This document shows, piece by piece, positions 1-6,984 of a stretch of DNA of 64,000 nt. The notes beneath the pieces are model-generated. The model ran no database searches, was not told where the DNA came from, and was given only the letters and a program-made list of their open reading frames with translations. Where the stretch lies: positions 248,001 through 312,000 of the forward strand of contig JABCZD010000005.1 in NCBI GenBank assembly GCA_013289855.1, written 5' to 3'. Source of the stretch: Acidobacteriota bacterium (GTDB lineage: Bacteria; Acidobacteriota; Terriglobia; Acidiferrales; UBA7541). The position numbers and the translations under genes are program-made. Within the stretch, counting starts at the first letter, position 1. Every line of letters begins with the position of its first letter.

Positions 1-2
1 AC

Positions 3-383
3 GCCAGATGCATGGCGAAGCAGGATACCGAGGCCATTGCGTGGTTGAAGTCCAGCTACTTGAGTACCGCGGCGGAATACATCTCGCTGGGGCAAAAAAT
101 GGCGGGGCAAATTTATGGCCGCGACATCAAGCACGTTTTGCTGCTGCACATAGGCGCGTTCGACAGCGTGATGCTTCCGGAGCTGCTGAATTTGCTTACC
201 AAGCAGGGATTTCATTTTGTGACACTCGAGGAGGCGCAGAAAGATCCCGCGTACCTGAGCGATCCTGATACGCCTTTTCAAGACGGCGGAACGTTGTTGG
301 ATCAATTGGCGAAAGCACGGCATCTGAAGTATCCGCCCGCCACAGAAAAGCCCATGAAGAAACTGGCCGAAATTTGCCGGTAG
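3..383 (+). CDS. Polysaccharide deacetylase family protein, C-terminal part (5' end outside window)
   Basis: The frame is open to the left edge, so the visible part is only the C-terminal end of a longer protein; the internal ATG at 12 is unlikely to be the start. The segment HVLLLHIGAFDSVMLPELL followed by GFHFVTLEEA resembles the last strand-helix unit of NodB/polysaccharide deacetylases, where a conserved His-containing strand precedes a loop asking which residues the enzyme must change late in the barrel. The catalytic Asp and metal-binding His residues would lie upstream and cannot be seen. Such enzymes remove acetyl groups from sugar polymers of the envelope. It ends 29 bases before the end of the convergent anti-sigma gene. 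Family call is by resemblance from a short fragment, so moderately sure. Confidence 0.65.
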   Translation, partial: ARCMAKQDTEAIAWLKSSYLSTAAEYISLGQKMAGQIYGRDIKHVLLLHIGAFDSVMLPELLNLLTKQGFHFVTLEEAQKDPAYLSDPDTPFQDGGTLLDQLAKARHLKYPPATEKPMKKLAEICR

Positions 384-412
384 GCTTTCGGCCGCTTGTC
401 GCGTTTGGCGGC

Positions 413-1822
413 TTAGATGGCTGACGCGAACGCGCGCTGGCTACGACGCCAGAACCACCATGTGGGGATCCCCAGAATCGCCAGCCAGAAAAGAATTGGC
501 GGCAAATATTCCGCGAACCACAGCATTAGTCCTAGCGCCGAATCGGTGACGTTTGTGAAGCCGGCGATGGCGGCGTTGTGAAAGCGCGTGGCGGTTCCGG
601 GCGTGCTGTCGCCGACTTTGGCTTTGTATTCTTCCAGCAGCGATAAGGTTACGGTGGCGAAGTCCACGCGGTGTTCGAGAGTTTTGCGTTCGGATTCCAT
701 CGCTTCAATTTCGCCGCGAACGCGTGCGATTTCCTGTTCCACTTCCAGGACGTCGCTGACTTTTCCGGTGCGGTTGCGCAAGATATCCTGCAAACGGATT
801 TCGGTTTCGCGGGAATTCTTCAGCCGCGCCACCAGATCCGCGTGTGCGGCGGTGACTTCTACTCCCGCTTGCGATTCGTTGGTCACGTGGCCAAGCGCCT
901 TGAGGTCACTCAGCGCCGCCGCCAATTCCTGCGACGGAATGCGCAGTGAAGCGTTTAGCGTGCGCGCGGCATTGTCCGTGTCACTCGCGTTCAGGCTGGC
1001 CGCATAGCCCTGATGAAGCAACAGAATGGATTGCACCGTGGAACGCGCGTCGTCGAATTTCTTTACCACAATTTGCAGCTCGACCGTGCGCGCGATCATG
1101 GGTGCGGTCACTGCCCCTTCGGGGTGTTCCTCCTTACTCACTGGGGCGGACTGGGGTGCGAGGACTAGTCCGGGCCGTGGAGTGTGCAGTGGGGCGTGCA
1201 ATAGGTCGTCGCCCTCGTCACCACCTCCTGCCTTCATCGCGCCAGCGGGCAATTTGTCGTAGCCACCAAGGGTTAGTGCAGTGTCGTCCTGCTGGCTACT
1301 CGAACCAGGCGTTTTGCTATCCGTAGAGGGAGAATTCTGATTCGGCGCAAGCCATTGCTGGTACGGTTCGCCCGTGACTTCGGGGCGTTTTTTCTCAAAC
1401 TGGGTGCGAGGCGGCCGTGCGACCTTCGCGTTGTCAACACTGACGGAGTACAGGGAGATGTCTCTTGCGGCATGCCTAGGCGCGGTGATTCCAAGCAGAG
1501 CCAGCAACACCACAGCGAATGCACTCCCCAAAACTAAAGCAGTACGACGGTTCCGCAATTGCCAGAACGAGGTCGTGCTGGTTGAGTTGGCGCGACCGAT
1601 CAGCGACGAGGGGTTGTAAGTGGAGCTCAGCAATTTCGGGGTCGCGTTGATGGTCCAGCCCGCCAGCGATTGCGAGGTGGAACTGAGAGAGCGGGCCAGG
1701 CCGCGGCATTCAGCGCAGGTTTCGAGGTGTGCCGAGACCAGTTGATCGCGTTCGGCAGAGAGTTCGCCGTCGTGGTGGGCCATGATTTCTTCTGGCGTGA
1801 TTTCGTGGATCGTGGCGATCAT
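413..1822 (-). CDS. Zinc-finger anti-sigma factor fused to DUF4349 membrane protein
   Basis: This 469-residue protein probably holds the neighbouring ECF sigma factor inactive at the membrane. The N-terminus carries a ZAS-type zinc motif, H-x3-C-x2-C (His32, Cys36, Cys39 in HLETCAEC), as in zf-HC2 anti-sigma domains. A hydrophobic helix at about 94-114 follows, then a Pro/Ser-rich linker, and from about residue 243 a DUF4349-like region with a coiled coil at about 325-380. A second membrane helix lies near 430-455 with a basic tail. The ATG overlaps the sigma-factor stop by four bases (ATGA), so the two are translationally coupled. Seen: motif, helices and overlap. Inferred: anti-sigma function. 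The DUF4349 part, usually a stand-alone protein, may be the sensory half. Confidence 0.85.
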   Translation of the reverse strand: MIATIHEITPEEIMAHHDGELSAERDQLVSAHLETCAECRGLARSLSSTSQSLAGWTINATPKLLSSTYNPSSLIGRANSTSTTSFWQLRNRRTALVLGSAFAVVLLALLGITAPRHAARDISLYSVSVDNAKVARPPRTQFEKKRPEVTGEPYQQWLAPNQNSPSTDSKTPGSSSQQDDTALTLGGYDKLPAGAMKAGGGDEGDDLLHAPLHTPRPGLVLAPQSAPVSKEEHPEGAVTAPMIARTVELQIVVKKFDDARSTVQSILLLHQGYAASLNASDTDNAARTLNASLRIPSQELAAALSDLKALGHVTNESQAGVEVTAAHADLVARLKNSRETEIRLQDILRNRTGKVSDVLEVEQEIARVRGEIEAMESERKTLEHRVDFATVTLSLLEEYKAKVGDSTPGTATRFHNAAIAGFTNVTDSALGLMLWFAEYLPPILFWLAILGIPTWWFWRRSQRAFASAI

Positions 1823-2640
1823 GAGCGTTCGCCTTTCTTGGCGCGGGTGGATTCGTCACCAGTTTGTGGTGCGGAAAAGGCCGCAGGGCTCAGAACCGAG
1901 CGCCCTGCGCTACAGGTTGCTGGTGCGGGCGGCGTGTTTGGCGGGACAAGGAGTTCGCGGAGGGCCTCGCGGGCGCGGAATAGGCGAGAGCGGACGGTGT
2001 TTAGCGGGATTTCGAGAAGCGCGGCGATTTCGGCGTAGCTGAGTTGCTGGTATTCGCGGAGCATGACGATTTCGCGGTCGGTGGCGTCTAGTTTGGCGAG
2101 GGCGCGGCGGAGCCAGAGAGAATTTTCGGTGTGGCTCGAAACGGTGGCGACATCGGCGGCCCTTGGCGGGCCGAAGAACATGGCGCGGAATTGCGATTTG
2201 CGGCGGTCTGCGCGGAGGATGCGGAAGGCGATGGCGTAGAGATAAGTGCGGAAGAGTGCGCTCGGTTGATAACGTTTGGCGGCACGGAAGAGCGCGATGA
2301 AAGTTTCCTGCGTTAATTCCTCAGCGCGGGCGGAATCGGCGAGGCGGCGGCTGAAGAATCCGAAGATGGGTTGTTTGTAACGGTGGAAGAGCGTGGCGAA
2401 AGCCTCTTCGGAGCCTTCGCGCAATGCCAACATCAGTTGTTCGTCGGAAGATTCGGGCGATATTGGCATGTAGGCTCCGGCGCTCGAAGCGAACGGTGCC
2501 GCGGCTGACGGAGATGGGATGCCGGGAATGGCGGTGGCGTCAGGCATGGCGTTTGGCATGACATTTGGCATGGCGTCTGGCATGGCATTGTTGCGAAATG
2601 CCTCCGAGCTTAGAACGGAGTGTGGGATGAAATCTTGCAT
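1819..2640 (-). CDS. ECF-type RNA polymerase sigma factor
   Basis: A sigma-70 family protein of the small ECF class. Region 2 spans about residues 75-140 (LTQETFIALFRAAKRY) and region 4 about 175-228, with the helix-turn-helix LSYAEIAALLEIPLNTVRSR. Both ends are unusual. The N-terminus has a run of Ala-Met-Pro-Asn/Asp repeats encoded by four 12-bp DNA repeats, so several in-frame ATGs lie close together. A later ATG at 2469 (MPISPESSDEQ) has a better ribosome site, GGAG six bases upstream, and may be the true start. The C-terminal 40 residues after region 4 are largely encoded by a dispersed palindromic DNA element. It overlaps the anti-sigma gene by four bases. Target genes are unknown. Confidence 0.88.
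   Translation of the reverse strand: MQDFIPHSVLSSEAFRNNAMPDAMPNVMPNAMPDATAIPGIPSPSAAAPFASSAGAYMPISPESSDEQLMLALREGSEEAFATLFHRYKQPIFGFFSRRLADSARAEELTQETFIALFRAAKRYQPSALFRTYLYAIAFRILRADRRKSQFRAMFFGPPRAADVATVSSHTENSLWLRRALAKLDATDREIVMLREYQQLSYAEIAALLEIPLNTVRSRLFRAREALRELLVPPNTPPAPATCSAGRSVLSPAAFSAPQTGDESTRAKKGERS
1871..1917. repeat. Dispersed palindromic element B, copy 1 (inside the sigma-factor CDS)
   Basis: An element of about 46 bp with 8-bp perfect arms CGCAGGGC (1882-1889) and GCCCTGCG (1902-1909) followed by CTACAGG. It matches copy 2 at 3803-3849 at almost every position outside the loop. It is read through in frame and encodes about residues 242-257 of the ECF sigma factor, beyond region 4. 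Confidence 0.85.
2543..2590. repeat. Four tandem 12-bp repeats inside the sigma-factor N-terminus
   Basis: Four near-identical 12-base units of the form GGCATGRCRTYT lie in register with the codons of the ECF sigma gene. Read on the minus strand each gives one ATG, creating Met every four residues (Ala-Met-Pro-Asn/Asp). Copy number could vary by slippage without breaking the frame. Confidence 0.9.
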
Positions 2641-2662
2641 AGCGCACGGGTCGAGCCTTCAC

Positions 2663-2694
2663 ATAGTAATGGCGCGAACGGCGGGAAAGTTCCC
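2663..2694 (-). promoter_or_regulatory. Possible ECF-type promoter of the sigma/anti-sigma operon
   Basis: On the minus strand GGGAACTTTCCC contains GGAACTT, the -35 sequence favoured by many ECF sigma factors. Seventeen bases further is TTACTA as a possible -10, about 24 bases from the upstream ATG at 2640. ECF factors often transcribe their own gene, which would fit. The -35 is also part of a 12-bp perfect palindrome (2683-2694), so a repressor site is the alternative. Confidence 0.35.
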
Positions 2695-2868
2695 GGCCTA
2701 AACAACAATTTTTTTTGTTGCGTGCACCGGGCAGCGCGCGTACATTCGCAAGTGCCGGGCGTTTTCTTGGTGCGAGGGTGAACTTCTCGCGCTAAAGGAG
2801 CGTGACCGGCTATTTTAGTCGTGGCGTCGGGAAATGGCGGAAACGCACGGAGCGAAACTGATAGAACG

Positions 2869-3756
2869 ATGAGCACTCACAATCACAACGGGCACGCGGC
2901 GCCGCCAATTTTGCTGACCATCGCGGGCTTCGATCCTTCGTGCGGCGCGGGCGCGGCCGCGGATCTAAAAACGTTTGCCGCGCATGGATGTTATGGCGTG
3001 GCGGCGATCACTTCAATCACGGTGCAGAACACGCAGGGCGTGGTGGCGGTGCACAATACGCCCAGCGCGGAATTGCGCGAGCAGCTCGAAGCGCTGGCCG
3101 GCGATTGCGAAATTGCCGCGGTGAAAATCGGCATGCTGGGAAATCGCGGAAACGCCGCGGTGGTGGCGGAGTTTCTGGATGCGCACAGCTTTGCGCATGT
3201 GGTGCATGATCCGGTGATGAAGTCTTCCAGTGGCGCGGAGCTGCTGGATGCGGGCGGAATTAAATTTATTGCCACGGAATTATTGAAGCGCTCCAGCGTG
3301 ATTACGCCGAACGTGCCGGAAGCGGAGCTTTTGACCGGGCTAACCATCAAAGATGTGGCGAATATGGAAGATGCGGCGCGGAAACTGGTGGAGATGGGGG
3401 CGCGCGCGGTGATCGTCAAGGGCGGACATCTGGAACGCGCGGTGGATGTGCTATTTGATGGAAACGAGATTGTAGTTTTTGGCGGCGACAAGGTTAAAAC
3501 CGATAACACGCACGGCACGGGTTGCACGCTGGCGTCGGCGATTGCGGCGCAGCTCGCGGGCGGGCGCTCGCTGGTGGAAGCGGCTACCTTGGCGAAGGCG
3601 TACGTGACGAAAGCGATCGAGAATGGCTACGCCGTCGGAAAAGGCCGCGTGCCGCTGGATCATTTTTACCGCCAGAGGATTGAGCCGCCCGCGCGCGGCA
3701 TTCACGAAGTGCCGCAGCATGGCATGCATCCTGCGGCAGAGCCTACCGCGCATTAA
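2869..3756 (+). CDS. thiD: Hydroxymethylpyrimidine/phosphomethylpyrimidine kinase ThiD
   Basis: This kinase phosphorylates HMP and then HMP-phosphate, giving the pyrimidine half of thiamine. The protein (295 residues from this ATG) opens with LLTIAGFDPSCGAGAAADLK, the ribokinase-fold substrate loop of ThiD. Near the end it has NTHGTGCTLASAI, the GTGC anion-hole signature with its catalytic Cys environment. I chose the ATG at 2869 because the family core begins about 15 residues later; the frame is open to a GTG at 2821, which would add 16 unconvincing residues. A short His/Pro-rich tail after the core is longer than usual. There is no other thiamine gene nearby and no TPP riboswitch in the 228-base upstream gap, so it seems to be an orphan. 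Confidence 0.93.
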   Translation: MSTHNHNGHAAPPILLTIAGFDPSCGAGAAADLKTFAAHGCYGVAAITSITVQNTQGVVAVHNTPSAELREQLEALAGDCEIAAVKIGMLGNRGNAAVVAEFLDAHSFAHVVHDPVMKSSSGAELLDAGGIKFIATELLKRSSVITPNVPEAELLTGLTIKDVANMEDAARKLVEMGARAVIVKGGHLERAVDVLFDGNEIVVFGGDKVKTDNTHGTGCTLASAIAAQLAGGRSLVEAATLAKAYVTKAIENGYAVGKGRVPLDHFYRQRIEPPARGIHEVPQHGMHPAAEPTAH

Positions 3757-3802
3757 AGCCTTAAAAATATAGATTGAAGTTCGCGACTCGGAGACGCCTG
3801 GA

Positions 3803-3849
3803 CGCGGGAAAGGCCGCAGGGCTCAAAGGCGGTCGCCCTGCGCTACAGA
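3803..3849. repeat. Dispersed palindromic element B, copy 2 (thiD/pyrC gap)
   Basis: Lies between the convergent thiD and pyrC genes. The 8-bp arms CGCAGGGC (3815-3822) and GCCCTGCG (3835-3842) are followed by CTACAGA. The flanks GCGGGAAAGGC and CTACAG are shared with the copy at 1871-1917. It could act as a bidirectional hairpin for the two convergent genes, but there is no T-run. Confidence 0.85.
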
Positions 3850-3862
3850 TGTGAGCCACAAA

Positions 3863-5137
3863 TCAAAGTTTATAGGTAAATTTGCCGCCGACTAATGTGG
3901 CGATGGCGGCGCCTTTGAAGGCGCGCGTGTCGAAGGGGGAGTTGCGGGATTTGCTGGGGGAGGATTTCACGTTGTAGGTCCACGCACGCGTGGTGGAGAA
4001 AATGGTTACGTCGGCGAGTTGGCCGGCGGCCAATTTTCTTTCAACGCCGAGAATGCGCGCCGGGCCGGTGGTGAAAAGTTCCACCATGCGCATCAGCGTG
4101 ATGCGGCCGGGATTCACTAGTTGTTCGAGCGACAAGGCGAGCGCGGTCTCGAAACCCAAAATTCCAAACGGGGCTTTGTCGAACTCCACATCTTTTAGCG
4201 CGGGCTCGTGCGGGGCGTGGTCGGTGGCGATGGCGTCGACGGAGCCGTCGGCCAAGCCGTTCAGCAAGGCTTCGCGATCTTCGCGGCTGGCCAGTGGCGG
4301 ATTCATTTTATAGCGCGAGTCGTATTGCACGTCTTCGTCGATCAGCGTGAAGTGATGCGGCGTTACTTCGCAGCTCACTTTTAGATTGCGTGATTTAGCG
4401 TAACGCACCTGGTCGAGCGAACCTTTGGCGCTTAGGTGTGCGATGTGCAGGCGGGCGCCGGTGAGTTCGGCGAGTTGCACGTCTCGGGCGACGCAGACGG
4501 ATTCCGCGGCGGCGGGCATGCCGCGCAATCCCAAACGTGAAGAAGTCACGCCCTCGCGCATCACCGCGCCGGCAGCCAGCGAAACATCTTCGGCGTGCTC
4601 GATCACCGGGATATTCAGTGATTTGCAATACTCCATAATCTGGCGCGCGAGTTTTGCGGTGGCGATAGGTTTGCCGTCGTCGGAGACGGCAACGATGCCG
4701 GCTTCGCGCATCGCGGCAATTTCCGCCAGCGCTTCGCCTTTGCTGCCGACGCTGGCGGCGCCGATGGGCCAAACGCGCGTTGCTGCTGCATGGGATTTAT
4801 CGATGATGAAGCGCGTGATGCTGGCGTTGTCGTTGACCGGTTTCGTGTTGGGCATGCAGCAGACGGCTGTGAAGCCGCCGCGGGCCGCGGAGCGCGTGCC
4901 GGTGTCGATGGTTTCGCTGGATTCCTGGCCGGGCTCGCGCAGGTGCGCGTGCATGTCGATGAAGCCGGGCGCAACGATCAGGCCGGAGGCGTCGAAGATC
5001 TCTGCGTTTTTTGTGTCGCGCTGAAATTTTCCGGGCGCGGCAATTTCGGCGATGCTTTCGCCGTCCAGTAAAACGTCGAGCGCGGCGTCGGTGCCAGACG
5101 CGGGATCGAGGACGCGGCCGTTTTTAATGAGCAGCAT
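3863..5137 (-). CDS. pyrC: Dihydroorotase PyrC (class I)
   Basis: Cyclises carbamoyl-aspartate to dihydroorotate, step three of pyrimidine synthesis. The 424-residue length and motifs fit the long class I enzymes. FIDMHAHLREPG gives the two metal-binding His and the substrate Arg. SDDGKPI supplies the acidic residue where other types use a carbamylated Lys. Further matches are HAED, HIAHLSAKGS, TPHHF and the catalytic IATDHAPH near residue 308. All expected metal ligands are visible, so it should be active rather than a pseudo-dihydroorotase scaffold. It is the last gene of the leftward pyrR-pyrB-pyrC set, 62 bases after pyrB, and probably cotranscribed with it. Confidence 0.95.
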   Translation of the reverse strand: MLLIKNGRVLDPASGTDAALDVLLDGESIAEIAAPGKFQRDTKNAEIFDASGLIVAPGFIDMHAHLREPGQESSETIDTGTRSAARGGFTAVCCMPNTKPVNDNASITRFIIDKSHAAATRVWPIGAASVGSKGEALAEIAAMREAGIVAVSDDGKPIATAKLARQIMEYCKSLNIPVIEHAEDVSLAAGAVMREGVTSSRLGLRGMPAAAESVCVARDVQLAELTGARLHIAHLSAKGSLDQVRYAKSRNLKVSCEVTPHHFTLIDEDVQYDSRYKMNPPLASREDREALLNGLADGSVDAIATDHAPHEPALKDVEFDKAPFGILGFETALALSLEQLVNPGRITLMRMVELFTTGPARILGVERKLAAGQLADVTIFSTTRAWTYNVKSSPSKSRNSPFDTRAFKGAAIATLVGGKFTYKL

Positions 5138-5199
5138 GCGATGAATCCTCGTGGCAATTTTGCCCGATGCAAATCGACGCCAATCGTGCCGTGCGCATG

Positions 5200-6207
5200 C
5201 TACGCATCCTTGCGATCCGTGGAGCGGCGATTTCTTGGTGGCGCAGATTCGGCCGCGGGATGCGCAGCGTCTTCCGCATCGCCGGAAATGGCCAGATAAA
5301 GCAACGCCATGCGCACGGCGATTCCGTTGGTGACTTGCTCGAGCACCACGGATTGCGTGCCGTCGGCAACTTCCGGCGTAATTTCGATGCCGCGATTCAT
5401 GGGACCGGGATGCAGCACCACGGCGTCCGGGCTGGCCAGCCGCAGGCGCTCGGCGCTCAATTGGTAGCCCAGAATATAATCTTCGGCAGAAATTGACGGT
5501 TCATGCTGGCGTTCGGTCTGTACGCGCAACACGTTGATGACGTCGGCGCCCTCCAAAGCTTCTTCCACTTTGAAGACGCGGCGGATTTTCGTGTTCGGCC
5601 CTGCGATTTTTTCGAGTTCTTCGGGAACCCACATGGCGGGACCGCAGAGCGTGAAGTTGCAGCCGAATTTTCCCAGCAAATGAATGTTCGAGCGGGCTAC
5701 CCGGCTGTGCTGAATGTCGCCGAGGATGGTGACGTTCAAATTATTGATTGTGCCTTTGCGATCGCGGATGGTCAGCGCGTCCAGCAAACCTTGCGAAGGA
5801 TGCTCGTGCGTGCCGTCGCCGGCGTTGATTACCGGAATATCCAGATGGTGCGCCACAAAATCCGGCGCGCCGGAAGACGCGTGGCGCATCACCAGGCAGT
5901 CCGGCTTCATGGCGTTCAGCGTTTGCACCGTGTCTAGCAGCGATTCGCCTTTTTTCAGGCTGCTGGCTTCGGCTTGCAGATTCATGGTGTCCGCGCCCAG
6001 GCGCGAGGCGGCTGTGGCAAAGCTGATACGCGTGCGCGTGGAATTCTCGAAGAAGGCCAGGGCCACGGTTTTACCGCGCAAAGTGGCTAATTTTTTCAGC
6101 GGATGGCGCTGAATTTCCTGAAAGGGTTTGCTTTGATCCAAGAGAAAAGATAATTCTTCCGCGGTTAGCGGTTCTAGAGCTAGCAGATCGCGTGTGCGCA
6201 GGGTCAA
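5200..6207 (-). CDS. pyrB: Aspartate carbamoyltransferase catalytic subunit PyrB
   Basis: Joins carbamoyl phosphate and aspartate, the committed step of pyrimidine synthesis. The protein (335 residues) has the carbamoyl-phosphate loop FFENSTRTRISF at about 53-64, the HASSGAPD loop, HPSQGLLDALTI and, near residue 265, HPGPMNRGIEI. All are hallmarks of ATCases rather than ornithine carbamoyltransferases. It has a C-terminal extension of roughly 20 charged residues beyond the usual end. It sits between pyrR and pyrC; the 101-base gap from pyrR holds a short palindrome (6277-6294). No pyrI regulatory subunit is present, consistent with the PyrC-associated or stand-alone ATCases common outside enterobacteria. 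Confidence 0.95.
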   Translation of the reverse strand: MTLRTRDLLALEPLTAEELSFLLDQSKPFQEIQRHPLKKLATLRGKTVALAFFENSTRTRISFATAASRLGADTMNLQAEASSLKKGESLLDTVQTLNAMKPDCLVMRHASSGAPDFVAHHLDIPVINAGDGTHEHPSQGLLDALTIRDRKGTINNLNVTILGDIQHSRVARSNIHLLGKFGCNFTLCGPAMWVPEELEKIAGPNTKIRRVFKVEEALEGADVINVLRVQTERQHEPSISAEDYILGYQLSAERLRLASPDAVVLHPGPMNRGIEITPEVADGTQSVVLEQVTNGIAVRMALLYLAISGDAEDAAHPAAESAPPRNRRSTDRKDA

Positions 6208-6276
6208 ATTTTTGCTCGGATAAGACCGTCGGCTATTTTCTCATGAATTGCTGCATCGCGGATGCGTGCCTCGCAG

Positions 6277-6300
6277 GCCGGACTAAAGTCCGGCACCTAC
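6277..6300. repeat. Dispersed palindromic element A, copy 1 (pyrR/pyrB gap)
   Basis: GCCGGACT (6277-6284) and AGTCCGGC (6287-6294) form a perfect 8-bp stem with an AA loop, followed by ACCTACAG. The same sequence, inverted, occurs at 8801-8822, and its right half recurs at 35142-35160. No U-tract follows, so a simple terminator is unlikely; it may be a processing or stability hairpin between pyrR and pyrB. Confidence 0.85.
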
Positions 6301-6308
6301 AGAAAGAC

Positions 6309-6860
6309 TCATGGCTCGACGCGGTCCACCAGGACTACGCGTTCTTCCTTGTCGATTTCGTTGAGGCGGACTTCGATGATTTCGGTGTCGCTGGTTTGCA
6401 CGGTGCGGCCAATGTATTGCGCTTCGATGGGCATTTCGCGGTGGCCGCGGTCGATCAGCACGCAGAGAGAGACGCGCTTCGGGCGGCCCAGGTCGAAGAG
6501 GCCGTTCATGGCGGCGCGGATGGTGCGGCCGGTGTACAGGACGTCGTCGATGAGCACCAGGTCCATGTTGTCCACGCCGAAGGGAATGTCCGAGGAGCGC
6601 AGCACGGCTTGCGGCGCAACTTTGGAGAGGTCGTCGCGATACAGGGTAATGTCCAGGATGCCCACGGGCACGTCCACGCCATCGATGCCGCGCATGGCTT
6701 GCGCGATGCGTTGCGCCAGTGGGACGCCACGGCGCACGATGCCGATCAGCGCGAGATGCTTGGTGCCACCGCTGCGCTCGACAATTTCGTGAGCAACACG
6801 CTGCAACGTGCGGTCAATTTCCGAGGCCGACATTAGTTGGGCTTTTTCGACTACGCGCAT
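6309..6860 (-). CDS. pyrR: PyrR bifunctional regulator / uracil phosphoribosyltransferase
   Basis: PyrR senses UMP/UTP and in many bacteria attenuates pyr operons by binding leader RNA; it also has uracil phosphoribosyltransferase activity. The 183-residue protein shows the PRPP-binding motif VLIDDVLYTGRTIRAAM at about 103-119 and the basic segment typical of PyrR. It leads the pyrR-pyrB-pyrC set. I looked for the PyrR RNA-binding loop and anti-antiterminator upstream of pyrR, pyrD and pyrF and found none, so either regulation uses another route or only the enzyme activity matters here. The divergent upstream gap carries four 9-bp tandem repeats. Confidence 0.93.
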   Translation of the reverse strand: MRVVEKAQLMSASEIDRTLQRVAHEIVERSGGTKHLALIGIVRRGVPLAQRIAQAMRGIDGVDVPVGILDITLYRDDLSKVAPQAVLRSSDIPFGVDNMDLVLIDDVLYTGRTIRAAMNGLFDLGRPKRVSLCVLIDRGHREMPIEAQYIGRTVQTSDTEIIEVRLNEIDKEERVVLVDRVEP

Positions 6861-6889
6861 GGTCGGGTAATGATAGACGAGGAGAGAAT

Positions 6890-6927
6890 GGAGGTAAAGG
6901 AAGTAAAGGAAGTAAAGGAGGTAGAGG
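6890..6927. repeat. Four tandem 9-bp purine repeats between divergent pyrR and phosphatase genes
   Basis: Units GGAGGTAAA, GGAAGTAAA, GGAAGTAAA and GGAGGTAGA follow one another without spacers. They lie 30 bases upstream of pyrR and about 60 upstream of the phosphatase start. Each unit resembles a Shine-Dalgarno sequence on the plus strand and a polypyrimidine leader on the pyrR side. Role unknown. Confidence 0.88.
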
Positions 6928-6984
6928 AAAAGCCGAGTCGAGTGGCGTGTTAGACTGCGGCGATTGTTGAAGGAGAAAGTCTAT

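Noticed and set aside
2641..2868. TPP riboswitch upstream of thiD
   Set aside because: Neither the CTGAGA nor the ACCTGA-type conserved core of the THI box is present.
6861..6984. PyrR attenuator upstream of pyrR
   Set aside because: No PyrR binding loop and no terminator/antiterminator pair; only purine-rich repeats are present.
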